Assembly (NCBI GenBank): GCA_029582155.1 | Contig: CM055899.1 | Location: forward strand, 54,517,853 to 54,581,852 | Source of the DNA: Panopea generosa | Lineage: Eukaryota > Mollusca > Bivalvia > Adapedonta > Hiatellidae | DNA: 64,000 nt | Direction: 5' to 3' | Part shown: positions 50,531-62,168 of the stretch, piece after piece | Layout of the letters: every line of letters begins with the position of its first letter | Numbering within the stretch: position 1 is the stretch's first letter | Translations under genes and position numbers: made by a program | Notes under the pieces: generated by a model | The model's database searches: none | Seen by the model: only the letters and a program-made list of their open reading frames with translations | Told to the model about the DNA's origin: nothing

Positions 50531-50889
50531 ACTCGACAGGGGATGAAATGAGTAAATGTTAAAAATAAATTTAAACAGAAAATTGTTGCATGAATTACGA
50601 AAATAAGAAACTATTCAACACATTTCAGGAATGCTAAACAGAGGCTCAGGTTATAGATATGGATTGAGATTTTTATGTTGGTGCTTGAAATACCTGTCGT
50701 GGTTTCATCAACCATGAAGAGATATGAAAATGAAGTTTCAAGGCCAATCAAGATCGTGACATAGACAACGTGTACAGAAGCACTAAATGAAGAAGTGACA
50801 CTGATCAAAAGGGTCCAATGGTATTTATTTTATATAGATTAACCTTTTCTACTTATTTTAACTATTGAATACAACAAAATAATCACGAG
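50531..50889. other. AT-rich spacer between two SINEs
   Basis: A 65-codon minus frame (50611-50808) is present but has no recognisable domain. Nothing else. Confidence 0.4.
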
Positions 50890-51105
50890 TACAACCAAGG
50901 ATCTGATAGGGATCAAACCTGTGATCACTTGTTTTGTAAACCCTATATCCGTGCAAGTAACTGACAACATTTCCACTTGAATCAGTGATTAGAGACGAAT
51001 GAAAAAGAGACACAATATTGGAATTTGCATATATTTAAATCACCACATAGACTTGTCAAGCGGGTATTTGAGCGTGCAACCATTTGACTGCTAGTAACTT
51101 AACAT
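50890..51105 (-). mobile_element. tRNA-derived SINE (family A), diverged
   Basis: The minus strand has GATTCAAGTGGAAATG, TTGTCAGTTACTTGCAC and GATCCTTGGTTG in the family order, together with a GCTTGACAAGTC segment. It is the most diverged of the four copies and lies in the same orientation as the 50.4 kb copy. Confidence 0.65.
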
Positions 51106-51284
51106 TACGGTTGCATTCAGTAAAACAATGTCCATACACGCAAGTTTATAACCATTAGATTTCGTTCAATGTTTTGAACATACATATCATAACATGACTT
51201 GCTGCTCATTTATAGCACTTGAGTTCTCAAGCTATACCCATATATTGTGCTGTTTTATTAAAGTACATTGTCAGTTTTTTAAGC
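51106..51284. other. Non-coding spacer
   Basis: Nothing recognised. Confidence 0.4.
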
Positions 51285-51287
51285 AGA

Positions 51288-51500
51288 CCGATTAGCTCAG
51301 TCGGTAGAGCACGATATTTCTAGCTCAGGGTTGAGAGTTCGCAACCTGAGGCTTGCTAACTTACAGTGCTAACAGTCATTTAGATGATACTTTAAACTGA
51401 GGATATTTATGATGGTGCTATACATCGAGCATGCTAAAGAACCAGCTGAAATATATGATTGGGTTTCTATGATGTCTATTTCATGCACTATCCCCCACAA
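51288..51500 (+). mobile_element. tRNA-headed SINE (family D)
   Basis: GATTAGCTCAGTCGGTAGAG (51290-51309) is a near-perfect tRNA D-arm and A box, and GAGAGTTCGCAACC near 51332 is the B box. The T stem and acceptor stem do not pair, so this is not a functional tRNA. The downstream TGGTGCTATACATCGAGCAT and GCTAAAGAACC look like a SINE body. A related head without the body lies at 63464-63535. Confidence 0.65.
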
Positions 51501-52295
51501 ACTTAAAAAGACTAAACTATTCACTCTTCTGAGTGCATAACCCATGTGGGAAACTGGTGACGATGTAAATTCAATATATACAAAAAACATTGTTATTTAT
51601 TTCTTTATCTAATATAAACTTTCTATAATTTTCAGTGATGAAGTCAGTCAAGTAGTACACCAGGGCCAGGCCAATTTATTACAACATGTGTTGCCAGAAG
51701 CATGGATTTTGACAGTAAATCAGATATTGGGACCATGTTAAGAAAAGGTATTCGAAAAACATATGATGTTTTTTCAGAAGACTAGAAAATGCACATATTA
51801 TGAAATATTAAGTACAATCAATACCAGTTCACCAGTGTTCTACAATTTAAATGATAATTCAGAGATTTATGTTGGAAGTAGTGCAGTAGCATAGTAAAGG
51901 AATACAAATGTCCAAGTTAAGGTAATAATAATGGACGACGGTGTGGCAGCTATAGTTAAGATAAATACCAGAAGAAATTACCTGAATGGACTCGTAGATA
52001 AAACTCTGAAGATAGTATGTTGAGTAGCAGGTCACTGGTGATTCATCCTTGATTGGCAGTTCATGGTTTTACCACTAGGCTTCTAAAGTTTCAAACTATT
52101 ACTGACAAATATTGATGTTCATATATGAAACGTATAAAAGCAACATAATGGTAATTTCAGTAAAAATTATAATTATTACAACTACTATAATTGCAATAAA
52201 ACACATATTTTACAAATATGAAAGTTACCTCTGCAATGAAACGTCATTTATAAAAAACACCCAGAAAATGTTCACCATTTTTACAATTTTACGTC
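51501..52295. other. AT-rich non-coding stretch
   Basis: Nothing recognised. Confidence 0.5.
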
Positions 52296-53045
52296 ATCTT
52301 ATGAAAAGGGGAGGTAACATTTAGCACTATAGCTTAGTGACAAGCAAGGTGATGTGTATTTTAATTTTGTTTTATGATATTGTTTGTTATTGTGCCTCTC
52401 TGTGGAAAGATGAAACAATGAAACAATTATCCGCGTAGGAACTTTTTTATTATTGAGTTAGTGTGCAAATGCATCGTTTGAGGACATTTTATGAAAAGGG
52501 AAGGTAATGTTTAGCACTGTAACTTTGTAACAAGAAAGGTGATATGTACCTCTATTTTATTTTATGATATTGTTTGTTATTGTGACTCTCTGTAGAAAGA
52601 ATGAAACAATTCGTCGCGCTTGAACTTTTTTTATTATAGAGTTAGTGTGAAAATGCATCGTTTGCGGACATTTTATGAAAAGGAGAGATAACGTTTAGCA
52701 CTGTAACTTTGTAACAAGAAAGACGACCTGTATTTTTTCTGATTTGGTTTGTAATAGTGCCTCTTTGTGTAAAGAATGAAACAATTCTCCACATTAGAAC
52801 TGTTTTTTTTTTATTATTGAATAATTGTGAGAATGCGTCGATTGCGGTCATTTTATAAAAAGGGGAGGTGATATTTAGCACTGTAACTTAGTTACATGCA
52901 TGGTGACATATAGTTTTTATTTATTTGCTTGATATAGTTTGTTATAGTGCCTCATTTTAGAAAGAATGGAACAATTCTGCGCGTTAGAATCTATTTTTTA
53001 TTTTAAAATTAGTCTAAAATTGCAATATTTGCGGTCAAATTTATA
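52296..53045. repeat. 180-189 bp tandem repeat, 4 copies
   Basis: TATGAAAAGG-GAGGTAA-TTTAGCACT recurs at 52301, 52490, 52674 and 52854 (spacing 189, 184, 180). Each unit also has GTAACAAG-AAGGTGA, TTTGTTATTGTGCCTCTCTG and GAAACAATT, then AACTTTTTTTATTAT and GCGGTCATTTTA. Copies have diverged noticeably and the last is decayed at its end. Confidence 0.88.
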
Positions 53046-53779
53046 ATCGTAACAATTTCTGAATATCATTGTATGAAAGGTGAAACCCAAAATAGCATTA
53101 TGATTGTTTTTGTTTTAGATACTTTATCTTTTGCTACATGGATGACAATAATATTTTGTTGAAATATATCACTTTTTTAGTAAATAAAACATGATTTTTA
53201 ACTTGTCACCCCTTTGCTGTCTTTTCTTTGAAAAAATGTAAAACGGTGTAGTTTAAAATTAGTCGTAGCAAAAAAAAAAAAACAAGCATTGGTGACATAT
53301 ATTTTTTTCCTAGTATTTTCAGCTTGTCTTACCTCAAAATATCTGTGTGCAAAATTTAAAAAAATATCTCCGCGCTAAAAGTAACTCGAGGAAATATCTT
53401 TAAATTAAAAATTAAAATGTGACATAAAAAAATAATCTAAATAAGAAAGTCATTATCTAGGATTATATTTACTTTTGCAAAGTAATTAATAATGTAGATT
53501 ATATTGAATTACAATATTCTTATCAATATAGGTAGCAACTTAGTTTAATTGTAGTCAACGCTGGAACACAACGCTTGTGTAACAATTGCAATTCATTTAA
53601 ACAGACTTAAAATAGAACGTAATAAATTATTTCTGTAGTAAGGTACTGGATAATTGATAGAAGTACATATTCGTATATGTTGAATATAATAATAATACTA
53701 GATATAACTAATAGATAAATATCAACTTAAATACAGCGAAATCTACACTTATCATTTCGATGTGTACGTTCTTTACACG
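53046..53779. other. AT-rich non-coding stretch
   Basis: A 12-base A run lies near 53271. Nothing else recognised. Confidence 0.5.
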
Positions 53780-54045
53780 TGGTACATGTCAGTTAACAAA
53801 TACAATTCATTAATACAATTTAGTTTCTGGTGGTGTTGTTTTTTCTAGAATATCAACCTTGAATTACAATATGGCTGTGCCTGCAACAAAATCATTACAC
53901 TAACACGACCACAAGCTATAGACGAAGATGACAATAATGAAACATCTTTACATTCGTTATTCGTTTCGTCTTGACTGTTACTTGATACTCTAATTTCCGG
54001 GCTACGAGGTGGTTGCATCATTAAAAAAATCAGTTACTGAAACAG
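53780..54045 (+). repeat. Diverged duplicated segment (pair with about 34620-34900)
   Basis: See the 34.6 kb partner. Shared: GCTATAGACGAAGATGAC, TCTTTACATTCGTTATT, GTTTCGTCTTGACTGTTAC and CTAATTTCCGG. Confidence 0.65.
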
Positions 54046-54680
54046 GACTTACTACGTTATCTATTTATTTCTTACAATAAAAATTGTACATCGTAAATAC
54101 GTGTAGCTTTCAAGTTAAGTAAGTACACCTCATATATATATAGGACTTTACTAACCAAGAACTATTGTCAATGTATCGGATAATTTGGGACGGAATGATA
54201 ATAGGCTAGCACGTTTATTTACAAGTAAACAATATAGCATATTTTTATGAACTATGCTTGAATCAAGAGAAAATCGTAACACATAACTAATAAATAAAAT
54301 ACTTAAAAACAGTTGCTGATTCAATAGAATTTTGTTGAACATGCATCTGATACTGCAGCGTGAGATATTGGTGATATTTCTATTAATAATGTCACGTCAA
54401 ATAACGACAGTGAATATGTTTTAAACATTGTTCTTGTTACTGTTTATTACACACAATAAATAATGAACAGGTAAACTAATCTTTACTACTTAATCCACAG
54501 TTAAAATCAAACCCAGTTCTATTAGATGAAAATATGGTATTATGTGAATAGTAAAGTTTTACGGCCATCTCAGATACATAATATTCATACACAAAGAATC
54601 AAGAACTACATTCAAACTATACTTAATAGCATATGCACATTTTTTTACTCATAAACTTGACTATAAAATACCCAGAAATT
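54046..54680. other. AT-rich non-coding stretch
   Basis: Nothing recognised. Confidence 0.5.
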
Positions 54681-54683
54681 ATT

Positions 54684-55260
54684 CAAATTCAATTTTTTTT
54701 TTCAAATTCTATTGGCAATTTCGGCAAACATTTGCCTTTGGCCATTTACAAAGTTTTTAAATAAATATGGCCAAGACACAATACACAACAAAATCATAAA
54801 TATCATTCACATACAAGTTATGTACTAAGCTATAAACATATTGAGTATAAGAAACAGTTACATTATATAGGGATTGTAAAGAAGTTTCATTATCAAATAT
54901 TATTTACTTGTTCTAGTGCTAGTTTTCTTATCTTAAAAGCTTCAGATACATATTTTCCTATTTTTAAAATATTTTTCTTGTTTTTATTTGACATAATACT
55001 TGAAAATTTCTGAACTGTAGGCCAAGATGAACTATTTAAATATAATATTCTGATGCTATGGTATCTTGGGCAACATAGTAAGAAATGATATTCAGTTTCA
55101 AAAATTTTGCCATCTTATGTATTATTTTAAGCTGACAAAACGTTATGATTAACACAAACTACATTTCTCTTGGCAATATTTTGTTGATTATTCTCGGAGC
55201 TAAAAAAACACGTCCGCCATATTTGTCAAGGTAGGTTATATGAATTATATAAAAATTGTC
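54684..55260 (-). pseudogene. LINE (non-LTR retrotransposon) 3' end, 5'-truncated
   Basis: The minus strand ends a reverse-transcriptase polyprotein. GKIFETEYHFLLCCPRYHSI (about 55115-55055) is the terminal zinc-knuckle-like signature (EyHFLl-CP-Y). It is followed by SWPTVQKFSSIMSN and YVSEAFKIRKLALE, then TGA at 54893-54895. Farther 5' the frame breaks (CVNH, then stops). The 3' UTR has TGGCCAAAGGCAAATGTTTG and CCGAAATTGCCAATAGAATT, ending in an A-rich/TTGAATTTGA tail at about 54684. The RT and endonuclease domains are absent from the window, as in an ordinary 5'-truncated copy. Confidence 0.82.
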
Positions 55261-56365
55261 GATTAAATTTAGTAATACAATATTGATAAGCATTCAGTCT
55301 GATCCAACTATTCAAGTAAGTCCAGAGTGTAATGTTCACGTTTTGTACAATGAAACATTAAAGCAATAAGAACCCTACTTTAATTTCTCAAATAAAACGT
55401 TTTGTTTTTTTTGTTTTAACAATATTTTATTCACATAAGTACATATAACTAGCATACACTTAACAATGAAGCAATACAGTCATACAATTAACACATTGTG
55501 TAGAAAGGATATAGAAACAAGCGTTTGAATCTTGTGTAAATCTGCTTCCATAACAGTTATTTTACTTTCCATTATATACTTTATCATATTGTTACGTACT
55601 AATTTCAATTTGATAAAATGTGCATGAAATAAGAAAAAAAGCACAATAGTTTGTTCAGAATATTTCAAGTAATACGAAAAAAATTATAGAAGAGAATGAG
55701 AATAAGAGACTTCACTGATTTTTTCTTTATCAAGGAAGCAGTTATAATTAACTCTCAGCTTATTTAGCAGGCGAGCTTAAATCGAATGGTATGAATTAGG
55801 ACTGTTTTGTTGTTAATGCTATCAGCTATAGAAACTATTTATAAACAGGGAAGAGTATTTTATACAACAGGACAAAGCTGACTTTTGCGTCGTTAAAGCT
55901 ATAAATCCAAACGAATCTTTAAACTGATAACATGGAAAATATGCATTGAAAGCTGCGTTACTTAGAAACAGACGTTATCATTGCAACCGTATTATTCCCT
56001 TATATATTTGCTATCTCAGTAGTTGTAAGAGTTATGAGAACTATTTATTCATAAAGCCGTGTAGGCATGTAGATGTTTCTTATTTCCTGCATAGTGAACA
56101 TGGATTAATCCCTCGATATCAATCGACCTGTAAAGGGTCGTCAATTAAATTCGATAACCCATTCGGCGATCGAAACGGTTCCAATGCCGCCATTTTAGTT
56201 AGACAAGCCGACATTCGCTAAGTTAACACGACATTGTAATTATTTTTACAAACAAAGTCATGTGACCAGTGACCGGAGCAATAGTTGCGTTGGTCAATTG
56301 TGCGAATCAAGAGATTTTAAGACAGTGCGGCTGAACGCTCTGTCAATAGGAACTTTGGAGTTTCG
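55261..56365. other. AT-rich stretch, possibly more LINE decay
   Basis: LINE similarity fades above 55260. The 91-codon plus frame at 55946-56221 lies in a less AT-rich stretch but has no domain I recognise. Confidence 0.4.
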
Positions 56366-56366
56366 T

Positions 56367-56395
56367 TGTTTCGACCTTTCACCATCGTTGTTTCA
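56367..56395 (-). repeat. Isolated copy of the 30.3 kb minisatellite unit
   Basis: GTTTCGACCTTTCACCATCG followed by TTGTTTC is the reverse complement of the ACGATGGTGAAAAGTCGAAA unit plus its flank. Confidence 0.75.
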
Positions 56396-57125
56396 CGGGA
56401 TATTTTTAATATTATTAAATAAAATTTGTGGAATCGTGTGTGGATACTTTTATTTCTCTTACATATACTCGTACAGCGATCAACCTGTAGCCAGTAGACG
56501 TGATACTGCAATTAACGATTACAGCCTCTTTATTATTATATACATAATAAAAAAATAATTAAATTACATACTAGTCGTATCGAAATATATCATACATTAC
56601 AACACTTATTTAAAATTACATGTCAACTACGTTTTATTGAAATTTGAAGCAAAACTGTTTTGAAACAGGTAACTTATAACTATAAAATATTCCCATAATA
56701 TCTTAATCTAATTTAAACATTTTGTTAATTTATTAAAACTAAATTAGACTTACCACTATAAAATTTCAAATTTAACATAAAGTGTCTTATTCACTCAGGG
56801 CATGTTAATGTTTGTAGAGAGAAAAAGGGAAATGTATTTATATGTGGCGCGAAACTCAAAGGTTAGCGTACGGGCCAACATTCATCCAATGAAATTCATT
56901 CTTAATCAACATGTGACGCTTAACAAATATATACAGTGGAGGTTACGAAACCACAGCAACACAAACGACAACTATAACATAGACAATTAACGATAATCGC
57001 GGTAATATTTACGCATGGCAGTTTAATAGCATAGAGATTGAAAAAGACCACATGATCATTATTCGATAATATATAATAGTTCATGTATTATAAACCCTGT
57101 AACAGTTATTTCGACTGATCGTTAT
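56396..57125. other. AT-rich non-coding stretch
   Basis: Nothing recognised. Confidence 0.45.
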
Positions 57126-57195
57126 CGTTGTTTCGTTGTTTTGGCTTTTCATCATCGTAGTTAAGTTTTGTTATTGGTTCGACTTTTCTTAAGTT
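57126..57195 (-). repeat. Two to three degenerate copies of the same minisatellite unit
   Basis: TTGTTTTGGCTTTTCATCAT, CGTAGTTAAG and TTGGTTCGACTTTTC are degenerate reverse-complement copies of the 30.3 kb unit. Confidence 0.6.
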
Positions 57196-57473
57196 AATTA
57201 ATCTATTGCAATGTTCCCCGAACGAGACACCGTAAAATATAATATGAACAGGCATTCAATAAAGCAACGTCAACCTTGATCGGGATGCACAATAATAAGT
57301 GTATAGTTTTACTGCTACTGGCGTTTTACAAATGAAAGAAGCATATTTCACCGTGGAAACATTTCTTCTAGAAATATAATTGACATGATATCGATCATCT
57401 AATTATATTTCGTTTTCAATATGTTGTAATCATATTTTATTAATAAAATTCCGTCTTCTACTTTCTTTCCAAA

Positions 57474-58215
57474 ATGTCTGACTTAAATTATTCACAATTT
57501 GTGTTGGACAATGAAAAAGAGTCAATTAATTGGACTTATCATGCACTGAAGTTGTTGAAAGGGATTCGGAAGACGGCTGAATAAATGCAGTTGTCGAAGA
57601 TTTTACCAGCACTTTTCCAGATGAACAAGAGCAGGACGACATACTAGAGGAAAGTCCTCCCGCTGAAAGGCACCGAATATTTAACTTTAAACAAGGTGTG
57701 AACAAAAACTGGAACAGTGGGGAATGAATATACTCGGTGCACAGTACCTAAAATTTGTCACGATCTCCATTGAGCTATACAAGAAGTGCGTAAAATATTT
57801 GACCACCTTAATAGAGCAATGTAGATGAGACGTATTATCTGACAACACACACAGTCGCGCATACTGACAATAAAAAATAGGGCTACGGCTAGCAAGGCAA
57901 ATTTAAACAGTTCTAAAATGTTGACAAACCATAGCTACAGGCACAGGCTGGTGCAGAAATTGCGTGAAAGTAATGTACCAACAGGAGATAATTTGTATAT
58001 CACTTGGCACAACAGTTTGCGGTCAATGTCTAACTGAAGAGTGTTAACTGAAGACAAGCACCCATAGCTGATTCAAACATATTGCAAAATAATGCTTCAG
58101 TTTAAAACAGTTTAGCGATACGAAATACAGCAATGCCAGCTTCAGCAACCTTGATGCTATGCTGTCGATATTCACGCAGTCATCAGCCGCCAAGCAATTC
58201 AATTCTATGTTAATT
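57474..58215 (+). pseudogene. Crypton-like DUF3504 recombinase, internally deleted
   Basis: Starting from ATG at 57474, a single frame can be followed to 58037 through several in-frame stops. It reads SQFVLDNEKES and ALKLLKG (N-terminal region), GTEYLTLNKV and TKTGTVGNE from 57669 (the ERQTKTRTG region, interrupted by a TGA), and TNHSYRHRLVQKLRESNVP from 57924, with the catalytic HxxR at 57930-57941. The nucleophile segment has decayed (ITWHNSLRSMSN, then stop). A +1 shift leads to the tail SFSNLDAMLSIFTQSS near 58138. Only about 150 codons separate the N-terminus from HxxR, roughly half of what I expect, so an internal piece is missing. The orientation is opposite to the 48 kb copy. Confidence 0.75.
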
Positions 58216-61200
58216 GGTCTACACTAAACAGATTCAGAGAGAATGAAAGACAGTTACATGTTTACTGTTCACATTGACCGTTTCAAGTTTTATTTTTGTT
58301 CGGAATATTAAAATGTGACACTTTACAGCTTTCAAAGTACAAATACTAATAACTGTCTGATGCTATCACACAATAAGTCTATGTTCATCTATAACTATGA
58401 TATGAAATATGTCATTTGAAATTATTTGAATAAATGAATATTCCACTTGAAAGTTAGGTTATTTGCCAAGACAATGAAAGAATAGCTTTCAAAATTGTTG
58501 AATAGATGTTGCCGGTATTTCTTGAAAGCAATTCAGTTTGTTTTAAATTTGTCGTAGTTCGATTACGAACAAAACTCATTTAGATAAATATGAACCACTT
58601 TCGTTAGATAATCGTCTTGTACTTTCGTAACATTCACCAACATATAGCTGAAATTGCTTACCATTTAATTCAGCGTGATGATGATGTTGATGATTTTTTT
58701 TTATGTTGTAATAAGTATTATTTTATTACCATTGCAATACCTACCATTTCCAGAAAATGATCAAGTTTCTCAACGCAATTTCTCGTTAATGAACATGGTA
58801 TGTTGTCTTGTTTTCCCCCGATATTTACTGAACGGAACAGTATACACGTCACCTGACATTTTATGTATTTTACCAGAGAGCATCAACCTTGAAATTCGGA
58901 CTTGAATATGAAATAACAGTCAAGTTACTTAATAATCAAATTAAAAAATGTCCTGTTAATGTCGCATACATCTTTAAATAACGCCTTTCAATAATTTTAC
59001 AGAGATATTGGAAATACAAAAGTGGCAGAATTGGTGTTCCGTTCAGTATAAATATTACAATAATGTGATTCTGCCTAAAGCTTGACGTAAACAAATGTAC
59101 ATGGGCATGTCTACTTGTAAACTAATACAATATCATACAAACATTTTACTTATTTCAAAGTTTTCATTTAACTGTCTAAAACCATGAGTCTAAACGCACT
59201 AATGGTACAGACGCCTGTACCATACGTACATCTTCCGGTTCAGAGTAAGATGACGTAGAAACAACACGTAGAAGGAAAGAAATATAATAAAATTTTAGAA
59301 AAAAAATCTTAATCCATAGTTCGACCCGTTTTTTTTTAAGCTTTAACTTGTCGACGAAGTCTCATAAACAGCAGCAGTACGGCTTCTTACAAAATTATCG
59401 TTTTCTTCTGTACAGACGTGAGACGATTCTGACATTTAGTGCTCTACCTCGCCTACCAAATCGGTGTCTATCGTTATTCCCGATTTCAATCTTTATATAT
59501 TTATATATTTACTTGTATGTTTACACGTAACATATAAAGGTTTACTATGTATAAATTCTCCGACGATATAAACATGGTAAAATGAAATATACAAAAATGT
59601 GATTGGTATAGAGAGTGAGGAAGTGGTACAGAACATGTTCTTTAAAAATAACAACGAACTAATTATGTTGAGTTGTGTGCAATGAAACTATCGACACGTT
59701 TTCTTTTTATTGTGTATTATTCTATCCCAGATCTTGATATCTTCCGAATCAGGTTTATTAACCGGTACTAATAACTCTCAAGCATCCACAAACTGTTCCA
59801 CGATCGAGTGCAGATACTGGTGTGTATATTGTAGTTGTATGGATGTTTATCGGTAATGTTGTTTCAAAATGTCAGTTTCAAAACATACTGATGTAGAATA
59901 GAATGAAAACGTAATAGTCCATTCTACAATTCATTTATTGTGTAATTCTATCGTGTTCAATATTCATTAAGATTAAACGCTTATACAATCAAGGAATTGG
60001 AGGGAGTGTTGGAAGAGAAAATTGTGAGTTTTGTTGTCATGTTTAACACAGAAATGATATTCGACGAGATTGAATGTTTGCATAATGTAATATAGTCTTT
60101 TTTATCATATTTGCATGAAAAACATAATTTGTCATATAATGCAGCAATCCTAAATGGTACCGTAACAGACAGTGTTCACCACAGTGTAGTAAGTAAATAA
60201 TTTAAAAAACATAATGATTACCATTTCTGGTATGTTTAAACATAGATATTCATGACACAATCAATATTATTATTTCTTCAAATGAAACATTTAAATAACG
60301 GAATGAATCGTTGCCAAGTAATTTAACATATCTTACACCAGTGCAGTGCATAAATATGTCAATCCAATTTTCAGACTACTTTTAGAACTCTTTTGCATTA
60401 CAACACTTCGATATGCCATTTCCCGTGCGAATGCTATAAAGTGTGCCTGTAATTATTTTATCTCGAGCTGTAAACAATCAATTGGTACGAATATCCACTT
60501 CTTATAAAACTAAAAACGTTGTAAAAGATCAGAGACACTAATACATTGTATTGTGTATGCTATAATTGAGGATGCGGTATGCGTAAATAAAAGCAATGAA
60601 AAGCGTAGCGTGTTTTATAATTCGAGCTAAGGGCAGCATGTTTTGATTTATCATGTCTTATCGCAGTCTGTCCACATACACGCTGACTGTATCAGGTCTT
60701 ATCGCAAGCCCTTCGCACAGATGCAATTAGCTCTGTTGGAAGCATGTACGATTAGCTCGTCACTTTTTGGTCATTTGCCGGATCAGTGGAGATCCTTTGC
60801 CGTAGACATTACTGTAGACACTTTCAGATCGCACATAGTTATATTGTTAACATGGAGTGGTGTATTCTATCCGTCACATTTTTTTTCTGTATTCTTTGAA
60901 TATTTGCAATATATGTTATTGAAACTCTCGAGAATTTACCAGACATGCACTTAAGAGACAACGAATATAACGAACATAGAAACTATAACGTGTTTCTGCA
61001 AATCGTATTATGTACACTGGGGATATTAAACCAAACCAAATGTGAAATCTAAACTGAAAGACAAGTTACATTTTCTATTAATGCCATTTACAGGTGTTGG
61101 GCGTCTGGGCAATACCTCGCAACGAGACCAACACAGGGATTAACTTTTAAAAAAATACATATGTGGACACACAAAGGAACACTCGTATCCTGTATTAAGT

Positions 61201-62030
61201 ATATCAAGGAAACCATCAGTAAATATTGATCTGACTGCATTCAATGTTGATGTTGCGGGTAAAACTATGGAGGCTTAGTAAATTAGACTTAGTTTGTAAA
61301 ATGAAATAACCCCTAGTTGTCTTTCAGTTTGTGACAAGTTTGAAATGAAATCTAGATGGCAGGCAATGAAGATTAATGCGCTCTGTGGTTTAGTCTTTAT
61401 ATAACAACATGAATTCACGTTCAAAGAGATTATGTTTTCCTAAATCATGTTTTGATATCGAATTTTATTTTCATGAAGTGTTAATGAGATTTGACAATGG
61501 GATGTTGAATAAGTTTTGAACATTTATTTACTTATTCGCACAGGACTATGAGCTCAAACGAAAAAAATCGGTTCTGCATTTTCATAAACTTGGTACGTCA
61601 AAACAAAATTTCTCAACCTCTTCGAACAAAAAATATATATATATTATGTAATGCAGTTTTAATTATTTGGACATTCTTTGAATTGCTTATTTTCAAACGC
61701 GGACGTTACTGTCATTCTTTGTAGATATATAAAATGTTGTTTTAAATATATAACAAAATGGAATACATTTTCCGAAACTGTTAATCGTTATGTGTTATTA
61801 AATATTTAGAGCTTGGGTACTTAAATATAAGGGTCATTGCTTCGAAAGAAATATTTTGTTATGTATATCTGGAATTGTTTAGTTTACCATCACATCCCTA
61901 CTACTTTATCAGGTATATATAAGCCTAATTTATGCATTGCTAAGTTATCTAAATGTCGTGTTTGACCCATACAAACTGACATTGATTGGTGTCATTAGAA
62001 CTGAGGAGTCAATGTTCCTTTCTCAATAAG
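58216..62030. other. AT-rich non-coding stretch
   Basis: No supported gene. The 103-codon frame at 60643-60954 is the longest ATG frame outside repeats apart from the one at 63540, but shows no domain. A minus-strand tRNA-like D-arm (TTGGTAGGCGAGGTAGAGCA) at about 59438-59457 may be a SINE scrap. Confidence 0.5.
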
Positions 62031-62033
62031 GTC

Positions 62034-62168
62034 ACAACACAACCACAACTACCACCACAACCATAACAGCCATTACCACCACAACCACCACAGCGACTAG
62101 TGCCTTCTCCACAACCACCATCATCACTTACAACACTCCAACATCACCACCACGACGACCACCACTAA
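62034..62168. repeat. ACC/CAA low-complexity tract
   Basis: An imperfect trinucleotide-like run (ACAACCACAACTACCACCAC, ACAACCACCATCATCAC, CACCACGACGACCACCAC) contains almost no G or T. A threonine/histidine-rich translation is possible, but no flanking coding sequence supports one. Confidence 0.9.

Noticed and set aside
51288..51360. Functional tRNA gene
   Set aside because: The D-arm and A box are excellent, but the T stem and acceptor stem do not pair; treated as a SINE head.
58675..58905. 76-codon frame beginning MMMMLM with a hydrophobic start, as a signal-peptide protein
   Set aside because: It begins in a (GATGAT)n-like and T-rich run; no domain follows.
60643..60954. 103-codon plus-strand frame
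   Set aside because: The longest ATG frame outside repeats apart from 63540-63866, but no domain, no homologue that I recognise and no splice or promoter context. Could be chance or a decayed element.
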